Numbered from the stretch's first letter, positions 1 to 13,189 are shown. The stretch is DNA of 64,000 bases from Adiantum capillus-veneris (GCA_014529385.2 CM043968.1:30575013-30639012), one strand, 5' to 3'. Notes: generated from the sequence alone by a model not told the origin. A program made the numbers and translations.

Positions 1-24
1 GATACCATGCAATAAAAGGGGATA

Positions 25-60
<36 letters not shown>

Positions 61-234
61 ACACACCCCCACCCTTACCCCACTTCGTTGCAAACCCCCC
101 CCCCTTCCCTCGCTCTCTTGTCAGCGGCCCACACGACGCAGACCCACCCCCGCCATCTCCCTCTCTCTCACACTCTTTCTCTCTCGCTCTTGGCCGCTCC
201 TGGTTTAAGCTTGTACAGGTGCAGTAAATAGAAA

Positions 235-344
<110 letters not shown>

Positions 345-504
345 CCACATGCACACACTCCCTCACCTTCTCCCCCCCTCGCCACCTCACCCCATCTCCC
401 TCTCTCTCGCGCGCTGTCCTCACAGTCCGCAGGCGGCCCATCTCTCAGCTCTCTCTCTCTCTCTCTCTCGCTCTCAGCCTGAAGGCGCGCAACCAGTCAA
501 CAAA

Positions 505-616
<112 letters not shown>

Positions 617-1359
617 CACACGCACACACACTTGCTGTATGTGCGAGCACACACACACACACACCATCCCCCCCCTCACTCACACACCGCGTTCCCTGCA
701 GCACAGCAGGCAAGCAACCAAAAATGTAAATAAGAAAAAAAAAAATATATATATATATATATATACACATAATCCATATACACCTCCTCGTTCACACTCA
801 CGCTAATACGTACATACATACATCCATACATATACACACTCACGCTCGTGCACTCACGTATATACACACACGTCTACATGCACTCACCCATACACAGTAC
901 ACGCACGCGAATACGTACACAACACAAAAAAAACATAAAAAAAGAAGAAAAAGAACGACATCAACATCAACAAAACAAAGAAGGCAATCCAGCCACCCAT
1001 CGCCAATACCAAAACGAGCAAAGGTGCCGAAGGCACGCCCCGGACAGCACCGAAAGGAGGTAACTCAAAACATCGCAGCTTCTCATGACAAAAACAGACT
1101 CCAGCAGCACTAAAACCTCACACCGACCACCCGAACCATCGACAAAACCCGTGTAAATACCCTAAAACCCCACTCTTCCCTAATAACCTAACCATGGCTA
1201 GTGGATTGTTCAAAAACTCTCTCCACCCCACTCTTTCTCTCTCTATCTCTGCCTTCTCTCTCTCTCTCTCTATCTCTCTTACTAGAGAGGCATCTAGGCC
1301 TTCTACAGCGATCAAAGGATATCTGCAATGACCAATGGGTAAGGACCACCTCTCAAGCC

Positions 1360-1368
1360 TATATAAAG
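1360..1368 (+). promoter_or_regulatory. TATA box of G1 left LTR
   Basis: TATATAAAG in a GC-richer context, conserved in the right LTR at 10192-10200. This is the expected U3 promoter element driving transcription of G1. Confidence 0.7.
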
Positions 1369-2309
1369 AGGCCTCCGCTTAGCACAAAGGGACACAATAC
1401 ACAAGGGAGAGGAGACACCCAAGAGAGAACACTCAAGTGAAGGAGGGGCATACTAGCTCCATGCACTCTACATTGTAAGCACCACTAAGCACGTAGTGCA
1501 CCCATGATTGAGAGCTAATGGCATCATGTTTGGTTGCACGCTTTGGGCACTTAGCATTGGCAACATCACCATTCTCCCCATGATTCACCACACCTCGTCG
1601 AGTTACTAATCACGACCACTCTATGCACGTGAGGTAGTCACTACTCCCCCACCAAGCAGCATGAGCACGCTTGGATTGAAGGTATCAATGCCATGCCACC
1701 TTGGCCCACTCTCAATGTTGGTGATTGAGGTCGTCGATGGTTGCATCGTCTTGCTGTTCTCCCTCAACTAACCCTCCCGCTAACTCCAACCTCGTCATGC
1801 ACCATATGGCGCTCGTATCTCATGTTGCATCCCAAATGCCAAAAGCCAGGTTTGTAGTCATCAAAACCACCACTTGTAAGTATCTTCATCACCAATAAAG
1901 GGGTGTAATTTTGTCTTGATCTTTGGGGTCCATCCTCTATTCTGAATTCCCATGGTTACGGGATGTTTCGTCTCTTGTATATCACCCTACTCGTGCTCCA
2001 TCATGTGCAATCTCTCCTGCCAGTCAGCGTGCCCTGTTCCGAGCTTTTCACATGTCTCTCTTGTGCACACACTAATGACTTGTGATGAGGAATTTCTCTA
2101 CATGTGAACGGTTATTACACCACCATTTTGTGTTGACGTTTGCTACCCTAGGTCATGTACGTTTGCGTCCTAGCCGCATTTATGCTAGGTGGTGCCCCTT
2201 TCCTACCCATAGGATCACTCCTACCTTGAGATGATGCTTGGGGATGTTCAGGCTATGTGTGGTGTAGAGGCCACCCCATATGGCATGTCGTTTCCGGCCA
2301 TCATTTTCT

Positions 2310-2328
2310 TGGCGCCCCCACCGAGGAT
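2310..2328 (+). other. Primer-binding site of G1
   Basis: TGGCGCCCCCACCGAGGAT begins seven bases after the LTR end. TGGCGCC is a typical start for gypsy primer sites of the Tat/Athila branch, which pair with a tRNA 3' end. The exact tRNA could not be named. Confidence 0.6.
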
Positions 2329-2371
2329 CCTTTCATGAAACCACCCAGTTTACAAGACTGAAACCCCTAAA

Positions 2372-3055
2372 CTTTTGTGGATGGATGAATGGCTAGCGGG
2401 GTTCGCCAACTAGACGACAGAAGAAGAAGAGCTCTAAGCACAACTAGAGGAACTCTGCATCTCCATCGAAGCTCGAGTGCCAAGCGTAATGGTAATCAAT
2501 TTGCAGTGGGAGAGTCAACCAACACGCCAAATTCAGTGGATATACATAGGCCGGGTGCCAAGAAGAAGAAGGAGAAGGTCGAAACCATGTCCGCAACCTA
2601 CAACCAACCCGCAACAACAAGATGGAAGGAGCTCTGAAAAATAGAGAATCAACACTATTCTACTTCGAGAATCGGGTAACTCAAGTCACGGAGGTAATTA
2701 TCACAGTCAGTTTCCAAGTCGCACCTGATGCTGCAGCACAGATAACGGAAGCATTTGCTCACACTCTCACTAGAGAAACTAGGGATCTACTGAGTTTGTT
2801 TCAGGAAAGAACACCACCCTCTCCCACAAGCTTGGACAGTGACTAAGCACCTCTAAGTTTCACATGAATCAGTACAACCTACCTCAAGACAGATCATACA
2901 TACCAACACGTGTACGCTCAATTAAGGTAATACTGGACTTGAAGGCTCACTATCAGCACGTCATCGACCCCATGCTGGGTGAGGAGCAGTTTTTTGAGGT
3001 TCTGGCATCAGATCAGCCATTTGTCTTACTTGGTACAAGGCAATATACCGTTTGA
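2372..3055 (+). pseudogene. Degenerate extra ORF in the leader of G1
   Basis: Between primer site and gag lie three coding-looking stretches in different frames. One is an acidic/Glu-rich stretch from about 2372. One is open at 2622-2846 and contains QVAPDAAAQITEAF. One is open at 2864-3055 and ends in LLGTRQYTV followed by a stop. Some Tat-lineage elements (Ogre-type) carry an additional ORF upstream of gag, so a decayed ORF1 is the favoured reading. No domain was recognised and no function is assigned. The alternative is a non-coding leader with chance ORFs. Confidence 0.35.
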
Positions 3056-3170
3056 AGTTTTAATCTATGTCCTAGTATAAGAGGGTATAGACACCTCCTT
3101 GTAAAGAAAAATAAAAAATAAAAAATTTGCAAGCTAAGCAGTGTGTCTTTCTAGCTCTCTCTAAGTAATC

Positions 3171-5080
3171 ATGGAAAGTCTAGCATTTCCAACATTTAAA
3201 GGAAAGAAGGGGGAGGATTTGGTAACAGACTTCCTAGATGACTTTGAAGTAGCATGTGTAGCGAGCAACAAAGATATGGATGAATCCCGGGTTAGAATCT
3301 TTAAGCATCTCATGAAGCTAGAAGCTAGATCATGGTACAATGCACTTCCACAAGCAACCAAGGATGACTGGGAGCCCTTAAAAACCACTTTTAAGAGGCG
3401 CTGTGGGGAAGGTACCACTTCAGAGAAGTTGTGGGACGAGTTGAGAGACTTGAAGCATGAGGATCTTTTAGAATATGCCACCCATGAGTCCAAATTTGTG
3501 GATTTGTGGGAACGGTGGGTTGAGTCACTGGCAAGGGGGGAAGTTGCACCTGATTTCCTAAAGAAAGACCGGTTCACGCATGGCTTATGGCCGCTTCTCA
3601 AGGAGACGGTGAAGGGTAGATTCTCGGCTACGTACGAGTTAGCCGTTGAGATTGCTCGCCTTAAGGACAAGAAGCTACAAATGAAAGATAAAGAAACCGA
3701 GTCAACAGAAGCAAGAACATCGCACCGACCAACAACCACGACAACCACCATTCCACCACCACCACCGGCTCTTGGGGTAAGAGATGACCAACAAGATATG
3801 TTGGCCCATATTACTGACCAACTACAGAATTTGTCTGTCCACTTAATACAGCAAGGAGTCAAGAAAGAGATCAAGACCCAGGAAGAGCACGACGACAAAA
3901 CAAGGAGTATCACTGCTACAACTGCGGAGAACATGGACACGGTATGTACTATTAACCCAAACCACGAAAAAACTATAATAGAGGAGGTAGGAGGAACCAG
4001 TTGTCACCCCCTGGAGAAAGAACATCCCCACCCCGAGCACCAGCCCCACCAACACAAATTCTATGTCCACCCCAGACACCACCACAAGCATCCATCCCAC
4101 CTCTTCCACCAGCACCACCACCTGATCACCCTGTAAACATCATAAGGCTAGAAGAGGAAGGAAAAGCCGTAGTATTGGATCCACCTAGAGCAAAGGAGAG
4201 GGACAAGGGTAAGGAGAAGGTAACCTTTTTAGAACCATTTGAAGCCGTGACTGTGAAAAGGGCTAGGAGGGAGAAAGCTACACAATCAGATGATGAGCGA
4301 AGCATGAAAGGAGAGACTAGGAAGAGGCCATCCAGGCCACGATGGAAATTGGGCATCATCAACTTCCAGCTAGGGAAAAGTTCTAAGCCCTATGATCTAA
4401 CATTGGATGTGGTAGAGCAAGGACCAAATATTACATGGCCACAACTGCTACGTCTCGCACCAAAAGTGAGGTGGCAATGGTCCAAAATGGTAATGGTAAG
4501 TACAAGACGCTCCAAAGCAAAGGTAGCCGGAGTAATTTCAGGTTGCAACATGGACGACATCCTTCCAATTGTCGATGTCAACATAAAAGGAAAGAGGGTT
4601 GGAAACACCTACATTGATGGAGGTGCACAAATCTGTGTGATGAGCAAAGATATGATGCTTTAGTTAGGACTCAAGGTTGACAGGCCTTCTCCATGCAAGG
4701 CAAAGATGACAAACAACGCAAAAGTAAAGTGTGTGGGTGTGGTAAGTGCCGTGAAGATAAAAGCTTTCAACATTGAGGTAGAGGTAGATGGTTTTGTAAT
4801 GCCTACTAAGGGGGATGGCTATCCACTAATCTTGGGAAGTCCATGGTTGATGGCCATGAAGGAAAAACAGGACTGGGGCACTGGCCTTCTACGCATGACC
4901 GGTAAGAAAGGGGAGACAATCTACTATGACATGAAGATTGGCAAGCAGAAGCAAATGAATCTAGAAACATCGGTAGATGAAACCACTAGCGAGTCTTCCA
5001 CTTCTGAGGAGGAGACCACATCCACCGACGAAAGTGACAGTTCCATCGATGTGATGGGTATCATTATGAAGGATCCACAA
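3171..5080 (+). pseudogene. gag-pro: G1 gag and protease (frameshifted)
   Basis: The ATG at 3171 opens a 321-codon frame with a retrotransposon Gag domain (ARSWYNALPQATKDDW; then FKRRCGEGTTSEKLWDEL). Gag forms the cytoplasmic particle that packages the RNA. At about 3905 a CCHC zinc knuckle (CYNCGEHGHG) lies in another frame and runs into a stop where the last Cys is expected, marking a frameshift plus nonsense change. The frame from 4001 continues through a basic linker to the aspartic protease (YIDGGAQICVM at about 4612), whose D-G-G-A replaces the usual D-S/T-G-A. After a stop at about 4661 the protease C-terminal half resumes at 4706 (YPLILGSPWLM). It cannot yield a single functional product as read. 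Confidence 0.85.
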
Positions 5081-5159
5081 AGGGTAAGCACAATTGGTGA
5101 TCCATCACCAGAAGGGCAACACAATGGAAAGGAGAGCAAGTCACCTGGCTTAGGAGAAA

Positions 5160-6560
5160 GTAGGTTGAAGGGTATGTTGTCCACGAAATTAACACTTGAG
5201 GAGAAAGATAGTTTTTTGCAAATGTTGATGAGATTTCCTAACCTGTTCATTGACAACTATGAAAGAATCACAGGCATTACAGTGGTGGAACATCATATTA
5301 AGCTCAAGGAAGGGGACAACCAATTGTGCAAAAGCTACGACAACTGGGGGTCATACAAGAAAATGCACTCTTGGCCAAGGTAAGGAAACTGCTAGAGGCG
5401 GGATTCATCTATCCTGTAGAAAACTCTGAATGCGTGTCACCCGTAGTAGTGACGCCTAAAAAGAATGGTAAGTGGAGGGTCTGTGTTGACTACAAACCAC
5501 TAAATGCATCTACAAAGAGAGACCACTTTCCTCTCCCTTTCTTGGATGAAATTTTGAATGAAGTAGCGGGTTTTGAATGCTATACCGTGTGTGATGGTTA
5601 TTCTGGATACTTTCAAATACGCATAGCCTTGGAAGATCAGCTAAAAACCACTTTTATCACGCCATGGGGTTGTTTTGCATACAGAGTAATGCCATTTGGT
5701 CTCACAAATGCACCTGCCACATTCCAAAGATATGTCACATATGTTTTTTAACTGTTCTTTGGGACATCCAGAAGAGTGTTCATTGATGATTTTTGTATAT
5801 ATAGCTCCCGCATTTCACACTTAGAAAAGGTAACTTAAGGTTTGGCCATGTTGCAAAGCCTAGGCGGGCAATTAAATGTGGATAAATGCCACATTGGGGA
5901 GAGTAAATTCATTCTACTAGGCCATGAAATTCATCAAAAGGTATCAACGCCGACCCAAGTAAGGTGTCCGCACTCATAGACCTACCTTCACCAACAACCG
6001 CACGTCAACTGGTCTCCTTTTTACAAAAAGTGAGGTACTTGAGTAGATTCATACATCTACTATCACAACTTGTTCTACCACTGCAACAACTCATTCAAAA
6101 ATCAACTTTCACTTGGGATGAGGAAAGCGAACGTCTCTACAACAAGGTAAATGAGGTCTTGGCCACCCTGCCAACTATCTCACCACCTAAATGGGATGAA
6201 AAATTCTATGTCACCTCAAATGTGGGTGATAACTCATTGGGGGCTGTGCTACTCCAAAAGGACACGACGACATCTTTCATGAGGCCAATCTACTTCTCTA
6301 GTCGAATGATGACAGTAGAGCAGAGAAAGGTTTCACCCATGTGGAACACTTAGTCCTAGCTCTTAGGTTTGCAACTACAAAGTTTAGGTCATATTTGCTG
6401 CCTAAGAAATTTGTGATTCTAACCACGGATGAGATATTTCCCTATGTCCTACAACACATGGATGTAGCTGCTAGGATTACTAAATGGCTAGTTTGTCTGC
6501 AAGAATTTGACTACACGGTACAGGTGGAAAGCACGACAAGGCAAGCTTGGGGGGACTCAT
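5160..6560 (+). pseudogene. pol: G1 reverse transcriptase and first RNase H (frameshifted)
   Basis: RNA-dependent DNA polymerase of a Ty3/gypsy element. Fingers and palm are clear in 5326-5751: KWRVCVDYKPLNAST, the first catalytic Asp in CDGYSGYFQI, and [14 protein letters not shown] stop at 5751 precedes the catalytic FIDDFCIYS segment (about 5775-5805) in another frame. The thumb/connection follows from 5964, and the Ty3-type RNase H occupies about 6190-6550 (LGAVLLQKD, then ILTTDE). At least four frame changes or stops separate these pieces, so the region is inactive as read. It sits downstream of gag-pro in the usual order. Confidence 0.85.
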
Positions 6561-6599
6561 GACCTACCAAGGCTTTGAAAGGAAGGATAAGTAGTCTAA

Positions 6600-7015
6600 A
6601 GGGGAAGAAATTCGATTACTTCCAATACCACCGATGGTAGAAGGAGCACACTCTCTCTACTTTGATGGCGCCTTGGCAAGCGAGCGTCTGACAAAGCAGC
6701 TGCATGCATAGTGGTCTTTGATGACAAAGGGGTAAAGGTATTTTCGCTGGGCAAATTGTTAGATTCACATTCTAACAATGAAGCTGAGTACACAGCACTA
6801 ACCAAGGGTCTACAATGGTGCATCTCGCAAGGGGTACAACACCTTAATGTATTTGGGGATGCTCTACTTCTGGTAAGGCAAGTAAATGGAGTATGGACAT
6901 GCAAGAATCCTAGCTTGAGAACTCACTTAAGCTGAGTAAAAACCTTGTTGGATAAGTTTGAAGAAGTTCAGATACACCATATCCCAAGAGCTCCAAACCA
7001 TGAAGGAGATGCCCT
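6600..7015 (+). pseudogene. pol: G1 second (archaeal-type) RNase H
   Basis: After the regular RNase H comes a second RNase H-like domain. It has LYFDGALAS at about 6658, NNEAEYTAL at about 6775, VFGDALLLVRQ at about 6850 and HIPRAPNHEGDALA near 6975, matching the D-E-D-D pattern of plant/archaeal-type RNase H. The extra domain between RNH and integrase is the hallmark of the Tat branch of plant Ty3/gypsy elements and is the basis for classifying G1. The domain is split across frames at about 6700 and 6935. Confidence 0.75.
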
Positions 7016-7019
7016 AGCA

Positions 7020-8330
7020 AGTGAAAAACTGCAAGAAGTGTTGGTTGGAGCTATCAAGCTAAAGCTCCCTCTATTTCAAGGTAGTGATGCCTTACTTGAC
7101 ATCATGCATTTTTTGGAAACAGGGGAATGCCCATCAGATTTAACAAAGGGACAGAAGCAATGGCTGACGCGGAAGGCCACGAGGTATCGGCTCATCAATG
7201 ACGGTTTGTACTGTAAGGGTAAGGACCAAATACTCAGAAAGGTCCCTCTCTCTTATGAAATCACGGGAGTAATTGCTAGCTGTCACGACGGGGGTTGTGG
7301 TGGTCACTTTGCCCTAGACATAACAAGTAGGAAAATCTTGCATGCTGGCTTCATATGGCCTAGCCTCAACCGTGATGTACACCACCGGTGCAAAACATGT
7401 AAGTTGTTGAAAAGGCCGGCACTAGGTCACTTATGCCTGAACCACAGACACCTATTCTTTCATATGGGCCATTTGAAAAGTGGGGTATCAATGCCATAGG
7501 ACCATTACCCAGGGCCAACTCGAGAAAATTTTACATCATCATGGGGGTCGACTACATGACTAGATGGGCAGAAGCTACAGCCACTACTAGAATCACAGTG
7601 GTAGAGGTGGCTAAGTTCATCTACGAGCACATATGTTGTAGGTTTGGCACACCATTAGAGATCATCTCTCATAGAGGGCCAGGTTTCAGAGCAGACTTGG
7701 TAGGAGGATTAATGCAGAAACTTGGCATTACAAGGAGGCACTCTTCACCATATTACCCTCAATGTAATGGCCTAGTTGAAAGGTGAATGAAATGGCTTCT
7801 AAAATTATTACCAAACAGGTAAACAATCATATTGGAGATTGGGATAAGTACCTACTGCCAGCTTTGTGGGCCTACAGAACCTCATTCCGTACATCCTTGG
7901 GATTCACACTGTATCATCTGGTATTTGGTAAGGAAGCAATCTTGCCCATTGAAGTGCAACTACAAAGTTTCAGAGTAATGGCAAGCCAACTTCAACGGCC
8001 CAACATGCATTTGAGAGATCACATCATTGACTTGGAAAGACTACAGCTGGACACAAAAAACGCAATAAATTATTATGCGGCACAAGATGAGCACAGACGG
8101 CTTAGCTTTAACCAGCATCTTTGGCAAAAAGAATTGAAGAAAGGAATGTTGGTGCTCCGCTACGACAATCGCTTCGACATGCGCAAAGATAAGAAACTCC
8201 TACTCCGATGAGAAAGCCCTTTAATCATCAGGAAAAAGTATCCAATGGAAGCTACCAGCTTATGGAAGCTGATGGAAAACTTCATAAAACCAGGGTAAAT
8301 GGTTGGCGGCTAAAACCTTATTTTCTTTGA
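7020..8330 (+). pseudogene. pol: G1 integrase (frameshifted, catalytic Asp residues replaced)
   Basis: Integrase inserts the cDNA into the chromosome. An H2C2-type zinc region lies at about 7275-7410 (CKTCKLLKR). The core starts after a frame change at about 7433 with FEKWGINAIGPLPR, where the first catalytic Asp (normally G-L/M-D) is Asn. IISHRGPGF has His where the second Asp is expected. The Glu in CNGLVER is kept and is followed at once by a stop at 7783. The C-terminal part is open at 7783-8211, and the final SYQLMEADGK...LKPYFL segment ends at TGA 8328-8330. As it stands the enzyme should be dead. Confidence 0.85.
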
Positions 8331-8440
8331 TTTGACGAGACTCCAACTATCGACATTCTGGATGAGGATACACCATCAACTGCCACCTTCGACAACAATA
8401 ATCAAGCGGATGAGCTAGAGACATGAATGCCTCTAGCCAA

Positions 8441-8454
8441 CAGCGGAGGGCTAA
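8441..8454 (+). other. Polypurine tract of G1
   Basis: The purine-rich cagcggagggcta lies immediately before the LTR start tgatagcc, which is where plus-strand DNA priming is expected. It is short and interrupted by pyrimidines, so the assignment rests on position. Confidence 0.5.
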
Positions 8455-8789
8455 TGATAGCCAATTTTTGAAAATCAAAGAAAGAAAAGAAAAAATATAT
8501 ATTTTTCCTCTGTCGGAGCCTTGGCGACACCGTTGGAAGGCTCGGCAATGCCTGGGTCCACCTCACGGCCCTAGCTCGTCCATACCCCAGCGTAGTAGGC
8601 CGTCATTTTCCCGCCACCTCCCTCCTCCTCTCTCTCCCTTCTTGGCACACACTCTCTCTCCCTCATCCACTCCTTCTCTCTCTCATCTCTCATTGACAAC
8701 TCGCTCCCTCTAGCCCGCAGGCCGGCCACATGGCGCAGTGCGCGGTCGTCCTCTCTCTCTATCTCCCTCGTTGCCTACAAGAAGCCGAG

Positions 8790-8838
<49 letters not shown>

Positions 8839-9162
8839 CTACACACACACACACACACACTCAGCCTTACCATTTCCGTGGCCCACTATTCCCTTTCCCT
8901 CTCCCCCACCCCATTGACTCTCTCCCCTCCTCTCGTCCTTGAGATACCATGCAATAAAAGGGGATAATATTCTCTCTCTCTCTCTCACCCACACACCCCC
9001 ACCTTTACCCCACTTCGTTGCCAAAACCCCCCCCACTTCCCTTGCTCTCTTGTCGGCGGCCCACACGACGCAGACCCACCCCCGCCATCTCCCTCTCTCT
9101 CACACTCTTTCTCTCTCGCTCTCGGCCGCTCCTGGTTCAAGCCTGTACAAGCGCAGTAAATA

Positions 9163-9226
<64 letters not shown>

Positions 9227-9390
9227 CAGACACACACACACACTCCCTCACCTTCTCCCCCCCCCCCTCGCCACCTCACCCCATCTCCCTCTCTCTCTCG
9301 CGCTATGCTCATAGTCCGCAATCGGCCCATCTCTCAGCTCTCTCTCTCTCTCGCTCTCAGCCCGAACGCGAGCAACCAGCCAACAAACGC

Positions 9391-9477
<87 letters not shown>

Positions 9478-9594
9478 CACACACACCCTTGTTGTATGCG
9501 TACACACACACACACACACCATCCCCCCCCCACTCACACATTGCGTTCCCTGCAGCAGCAGGAGGCAAGCAACCGAAAATGTAAATAAGAAATA

Positions 9595-9632
<38 letters not shown>

Positions 9633-11134
9633 ATCCATATACAACCCCTCGTTCACACGCATGTAATACGCACATACATACATCCATACATATACACACT
9701 CACACTCGCGCACTCACCTATATACACACGTCTACACGCACTCACCCATACACAGTACACGCACGCGTATACGCACACAACACAAAAAAAACATAAAAAA
9801 AGAAGAAATCGAACGACATCGACATCGACAAAGAAAGAAGGCGGTCCAATGACGCATCGCCAACACCAAAATGAGCAAAGGCGCCGAAGGCACGCCCCAG
9901 CCAGCACCGAAAGGAGGTAACTCAAAACATCTCGGCTTCTCACGACAAAAATCGACTCCAGCAGCACTAAAACCTCACACCGACCACCCGAACCATCGAC
10001 AAAAGCCCCGTGTAAATACCCTAAAACCCCACTCTTCCCTAATAACCTAGCCCTGGCTAGTGGATTGTTCAAAAACTCTCCCCACCCCACTCTTTCTCTC
10101 TCTATCTCTCTTACTAGAGAGGCATCTAGGCCTTCTACAGCGACCAAAGGATATCTGCAATGACCAATGGGTAAGGACCACCTCTCAAGCCTATATAAAG
10201 AGGCCTCCGCTTAGCACAAAGGGACACAATACACAAGGGAGAGGAGACACCCAAGAGAGAACACTCAAGTGAAGGAGGGGCATACTAGCTCCATGCACTC
10301 TACATTGTAAGCACCACTAAGCACGTAGTGCACCCATGATTGAGAGCTAATGGCATCATGTTTGGTTGCACGCTTTGGGCACTTAGCATTGGCAACATCA
10401 CCATTCTCCCCATGATTCACCACACCTCGTCGAGTTACTAATCACGACCACTCTATGCACGTGAGGTAGTCACTACTCCCCCACCAAGCAGCATGAGCAC
10501 GCTTGGATTGAAGGTATCAATGCCATGCCACCTTGGCCCACTCTCAATGTTGGTGATTGAGGTCGTCGATGGTTGCATCGTCTTGCTGTTCTCCCTCAAC
10601 TAACCCTCCCGCTAACTCCAACCTCGTCATGCACCATATGGCGCTCGTATCTCATGTTGCATCCCAAATGCCAAAAGCCAGGTTTGTAGTCATCAAAACC
10701 ACCACTTGTAAGTATCTTCATCACCAATAAAGGGGTGTAATTTTGTCTTGATCTTTGGGGTCCATCCTCTATTCTGAATTCCCATGGTTACGGGATGTTT
10801 CGTCTCTTGTATATCACCCTACTCGTGCTCCATCATGTGCAATCTCTCCCGCCAGTCAGCGTGCCCTATTTCGAGCTTTCCACATATCTCTCTTGGCACA
10901 CACTAATGACTTGTGATGAGGCATTTCTCTACATGTGAACGGTTGTTACACCACAATTTCGTGTTGACGTTTGCTACCCTAGGTCATGTACGTTTGCGTC
11001 CTTGCCGCATTTATGCTAGGTGGTGCCCCTTTCCTACCCATAGGATCACTCCTACCTTGAGATGATGCTTGGGGATGTTCAGGCTATGTGTGGTGTAGAG
11101 GCCACCCCATATGGCATGTCATTTCCGGCCATCA
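8455..11134 (+). repeat. Right LTR of G1 (2680 bp)
   Basis: It begins TGATAGCC and ends GGCCATCA, near-perfect inverted termini (TGATAGCC versus TGATGGCC), and duplicates 1-2303 from position 8942 on. It holds (CT)n at about 8792-8834, 9167-9222 and 9397-9473, (CA)n blocks, (TA)n at about 9594-9632 and a TATA box at 10192-10200. The ends were set by comparison with the left copy, which diverges after ggccatca. The target-site duplication cannot be checked because the left end is outside the window. Confidence 0.85.
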
Positions 11135-11700
11135 CCGAGGATGGTGATGATTCCACTTGTGCCATGATGGAGACCTCTAAGTCCATGGCATCCCCCTCCA
11201 GTGCGAGAACTACTCAGTATGGGCCACCAAGTCCCCTTAGCTAGACCATTGCCTTTAGAGTAGTGTCTTTTATGGGAGACTTCATCTTGAACATCATCAT
11301 CCACAAATATAACATGTTTATCTCTTTTAAAAGATTGGTATCTCTCCCCCCCCCCCCCCCCCCCTCCCTTCCTCTGTGGGTGTTGGTGTTATTGTGTGGG
11401 TGTGATCCTCGGGCCATTTTTGGTGTGCAAAGTGTGAGTGAGTGAGGTTTTGTGTGCTATGTGGCTGTAACATTGAAGAATTAATGGTTATGTGTGGGTT
11501 TTGATCATCATATGGTCGTGTGTACTGGTTGGTGCATAGTCGAGTGTGTGTTTCTCAACAAGGGTGTTATTTGGAATGATTTTTTGAGTGGATTGGGGTG
11601 TTGTGAGTGTGGTCATCTATAGAGAGGCATTTGTGTTGTGTGCAAGATGTGTTTCCCCTTTCCTCGTTTACATCTTGTGGTTCCCTCATTGAGGAGCATA
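11135..11700 (+). other. Leader-like sequence between G1 LTR and G2 gag
   Basis: It starts ccgaggatgg; ten bases spanning the LTR end (caccgaggat) recur in G1's own primer-site region. No left LTR of G2 was recognised here. A C19 homopolymer lies at 11346-11364, directly after ttggtatctctc, which weakly resembles a tRNA-Met primer site. A G/T-rich stretch follows up to gag. Nothing else is seen. Confidence 0.4.
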
Positions 11701-13180
11701 TGATTTCTCATCATTTGGTCAAAGGAAGCAGTTTTTCCAACAAGAATTGATGGCAGCACAAAGCTATAGGCTGTGACCTTCACTAGCGAGGAGTGGATGG
11801 CCGGTTTTGAGCTGTATATGTTATCAATGAGTATGCCAAACAAAGATAGTAAGATGAAAATGATTCCATGGTTAATATGTGGCAAAGCAAAGGTGTGGTT
11901 TGATGCATTAGAAGGCGAACCGAGGAAGGCATAATAGGCTCTACATGATTTTTTCTTGCAATATTTTTTCAAGGAGGCATCTCGATCAACATGGATGCAA
12001 AATCAAAGGCTTTAAAGCAAAGAATACTTCAAATTGGACAAATTCATGGCATGTCTGCATCCTAGAGAAAGAGTGGATTTTGAGAGTCTAGAGAATCATA
12101 ATGGCACGGTTGCAATTACATGGGCAAAGAGCAAGAAGATCAAGAAGAAGATAGAGCAAGGTGCACTGAGTACGAAGCAATGTCTTTGAGCCCACTCCAA
12201 AGTCCAAGGCATGAAATCCAAGAAGAGAACCAAGCCAATCAAGATGTGGAAATCGTTCCTCAACATTGGGTAGGTGTCGTCCAGGATCTATGCAAGGAAA
12301 TGCAGGAGATTCATTTGAGTGTAATAGATAGGGGGCAGCCAAGGGCTGGCAGAGGTAGAGCTAGGCCAATGTTACAATTGTGGGGAAGAAGGTCATTATG
12401 CTCTAGATTACCCCATCCACCCAGGGAAAAACGAGGTATGTACCCTTTGTTTGGAAGAGGTAGGTAGAGGGCAAGAGCAATTCAATATTGGTCAAAGGGA
12501 GCAACCTATAGCAGGGAATCCGATATTGCCAGGTCTTCCAGGTAATGAGGAAATCCCTAGAGCTAATATCATTGGTGTGGATAAGTAGGATGTTGATATT
12601 CATGCCAATAAAAGAATACAAGGAGAAAGGGGGATGGAAATTGAACAAGAGATCAAATCTTGCAAGGGCAAGGAGAAGGTATACAAAGGTAGAGAGTAGC
12701 GAGAGACTAGCAAGAGGAGGTGACGCCGCAAGATTAAGCAGTTGGATTTTAAACTTGGGTGGGGTCATTCAACGTATGATTTGGTGAGTGATTCTCAAAA
12801 TCAAAAGTCTAACATTACATTCGGGAAATTGTTAGCATTAAATCCCATGTTGAGGAGGCAATGGTCTATTAATGTCAGCACAAGGCTTTCACGAGTTTGA
12901 GTGATGTCACGCAGTTCAAAATTTGGGTCTAAGGGTAGGAAATCCAGTGGACTTGCTTCCTATTGTTAATGTCTTGATTAAAAATAGGATGCAAGTGCAT
13001 GATCACGGGGCACAATTTTGTGTGCTAACAGAGGCAGCTATGATGGACATTGAGATCAAGATGGTAGTCAAGTCCAATGTACGAATGAGGATGGTCAATC
13101 ATGCTAAGGTGAGATGCTTGGGGGTGGCCAAGGATGTGAAGGTAAAAGTGTTGGGAATTGAGTGCATCATTGATTTTTTG
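11700..13180 (+). pseudogene. gag-pro: G2 gag and protease remnants
   Basis: Heavily decayed gag-pro of a second Tat-like Ty3/gypsy element. Recognisable pieces are FTSEEWMAGFELYML near 11780, KAKVWFDALEGEPRKA near 11890 and a zinc knuckle CYNCGEEGHYALDY near 12371 with its last Cys replaced. Also present are RRQWSINVSTR near 12855 and a protease stretch at 12923-13183 (GAQFCVLTEAAMMD). The order of blocks and the residues around the protease parallel G1 but with many stops and frameshifts, so G2 is a diverged, older relative. Confidence 0.75.
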
Positions 13181-13189
13181 TGATGAAAG

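Noticed and set aside
3161-3940. 259-codon minus-strand ORF
   Set aside because: Antisense shadow of G1 gag; the plus strand has the Gag domain.
4001-4140. Pro-rich and His-rich alternative frames in G1
   Set aside because: Linker between Gag and protease read in different frames; low complexity, not separate genes.
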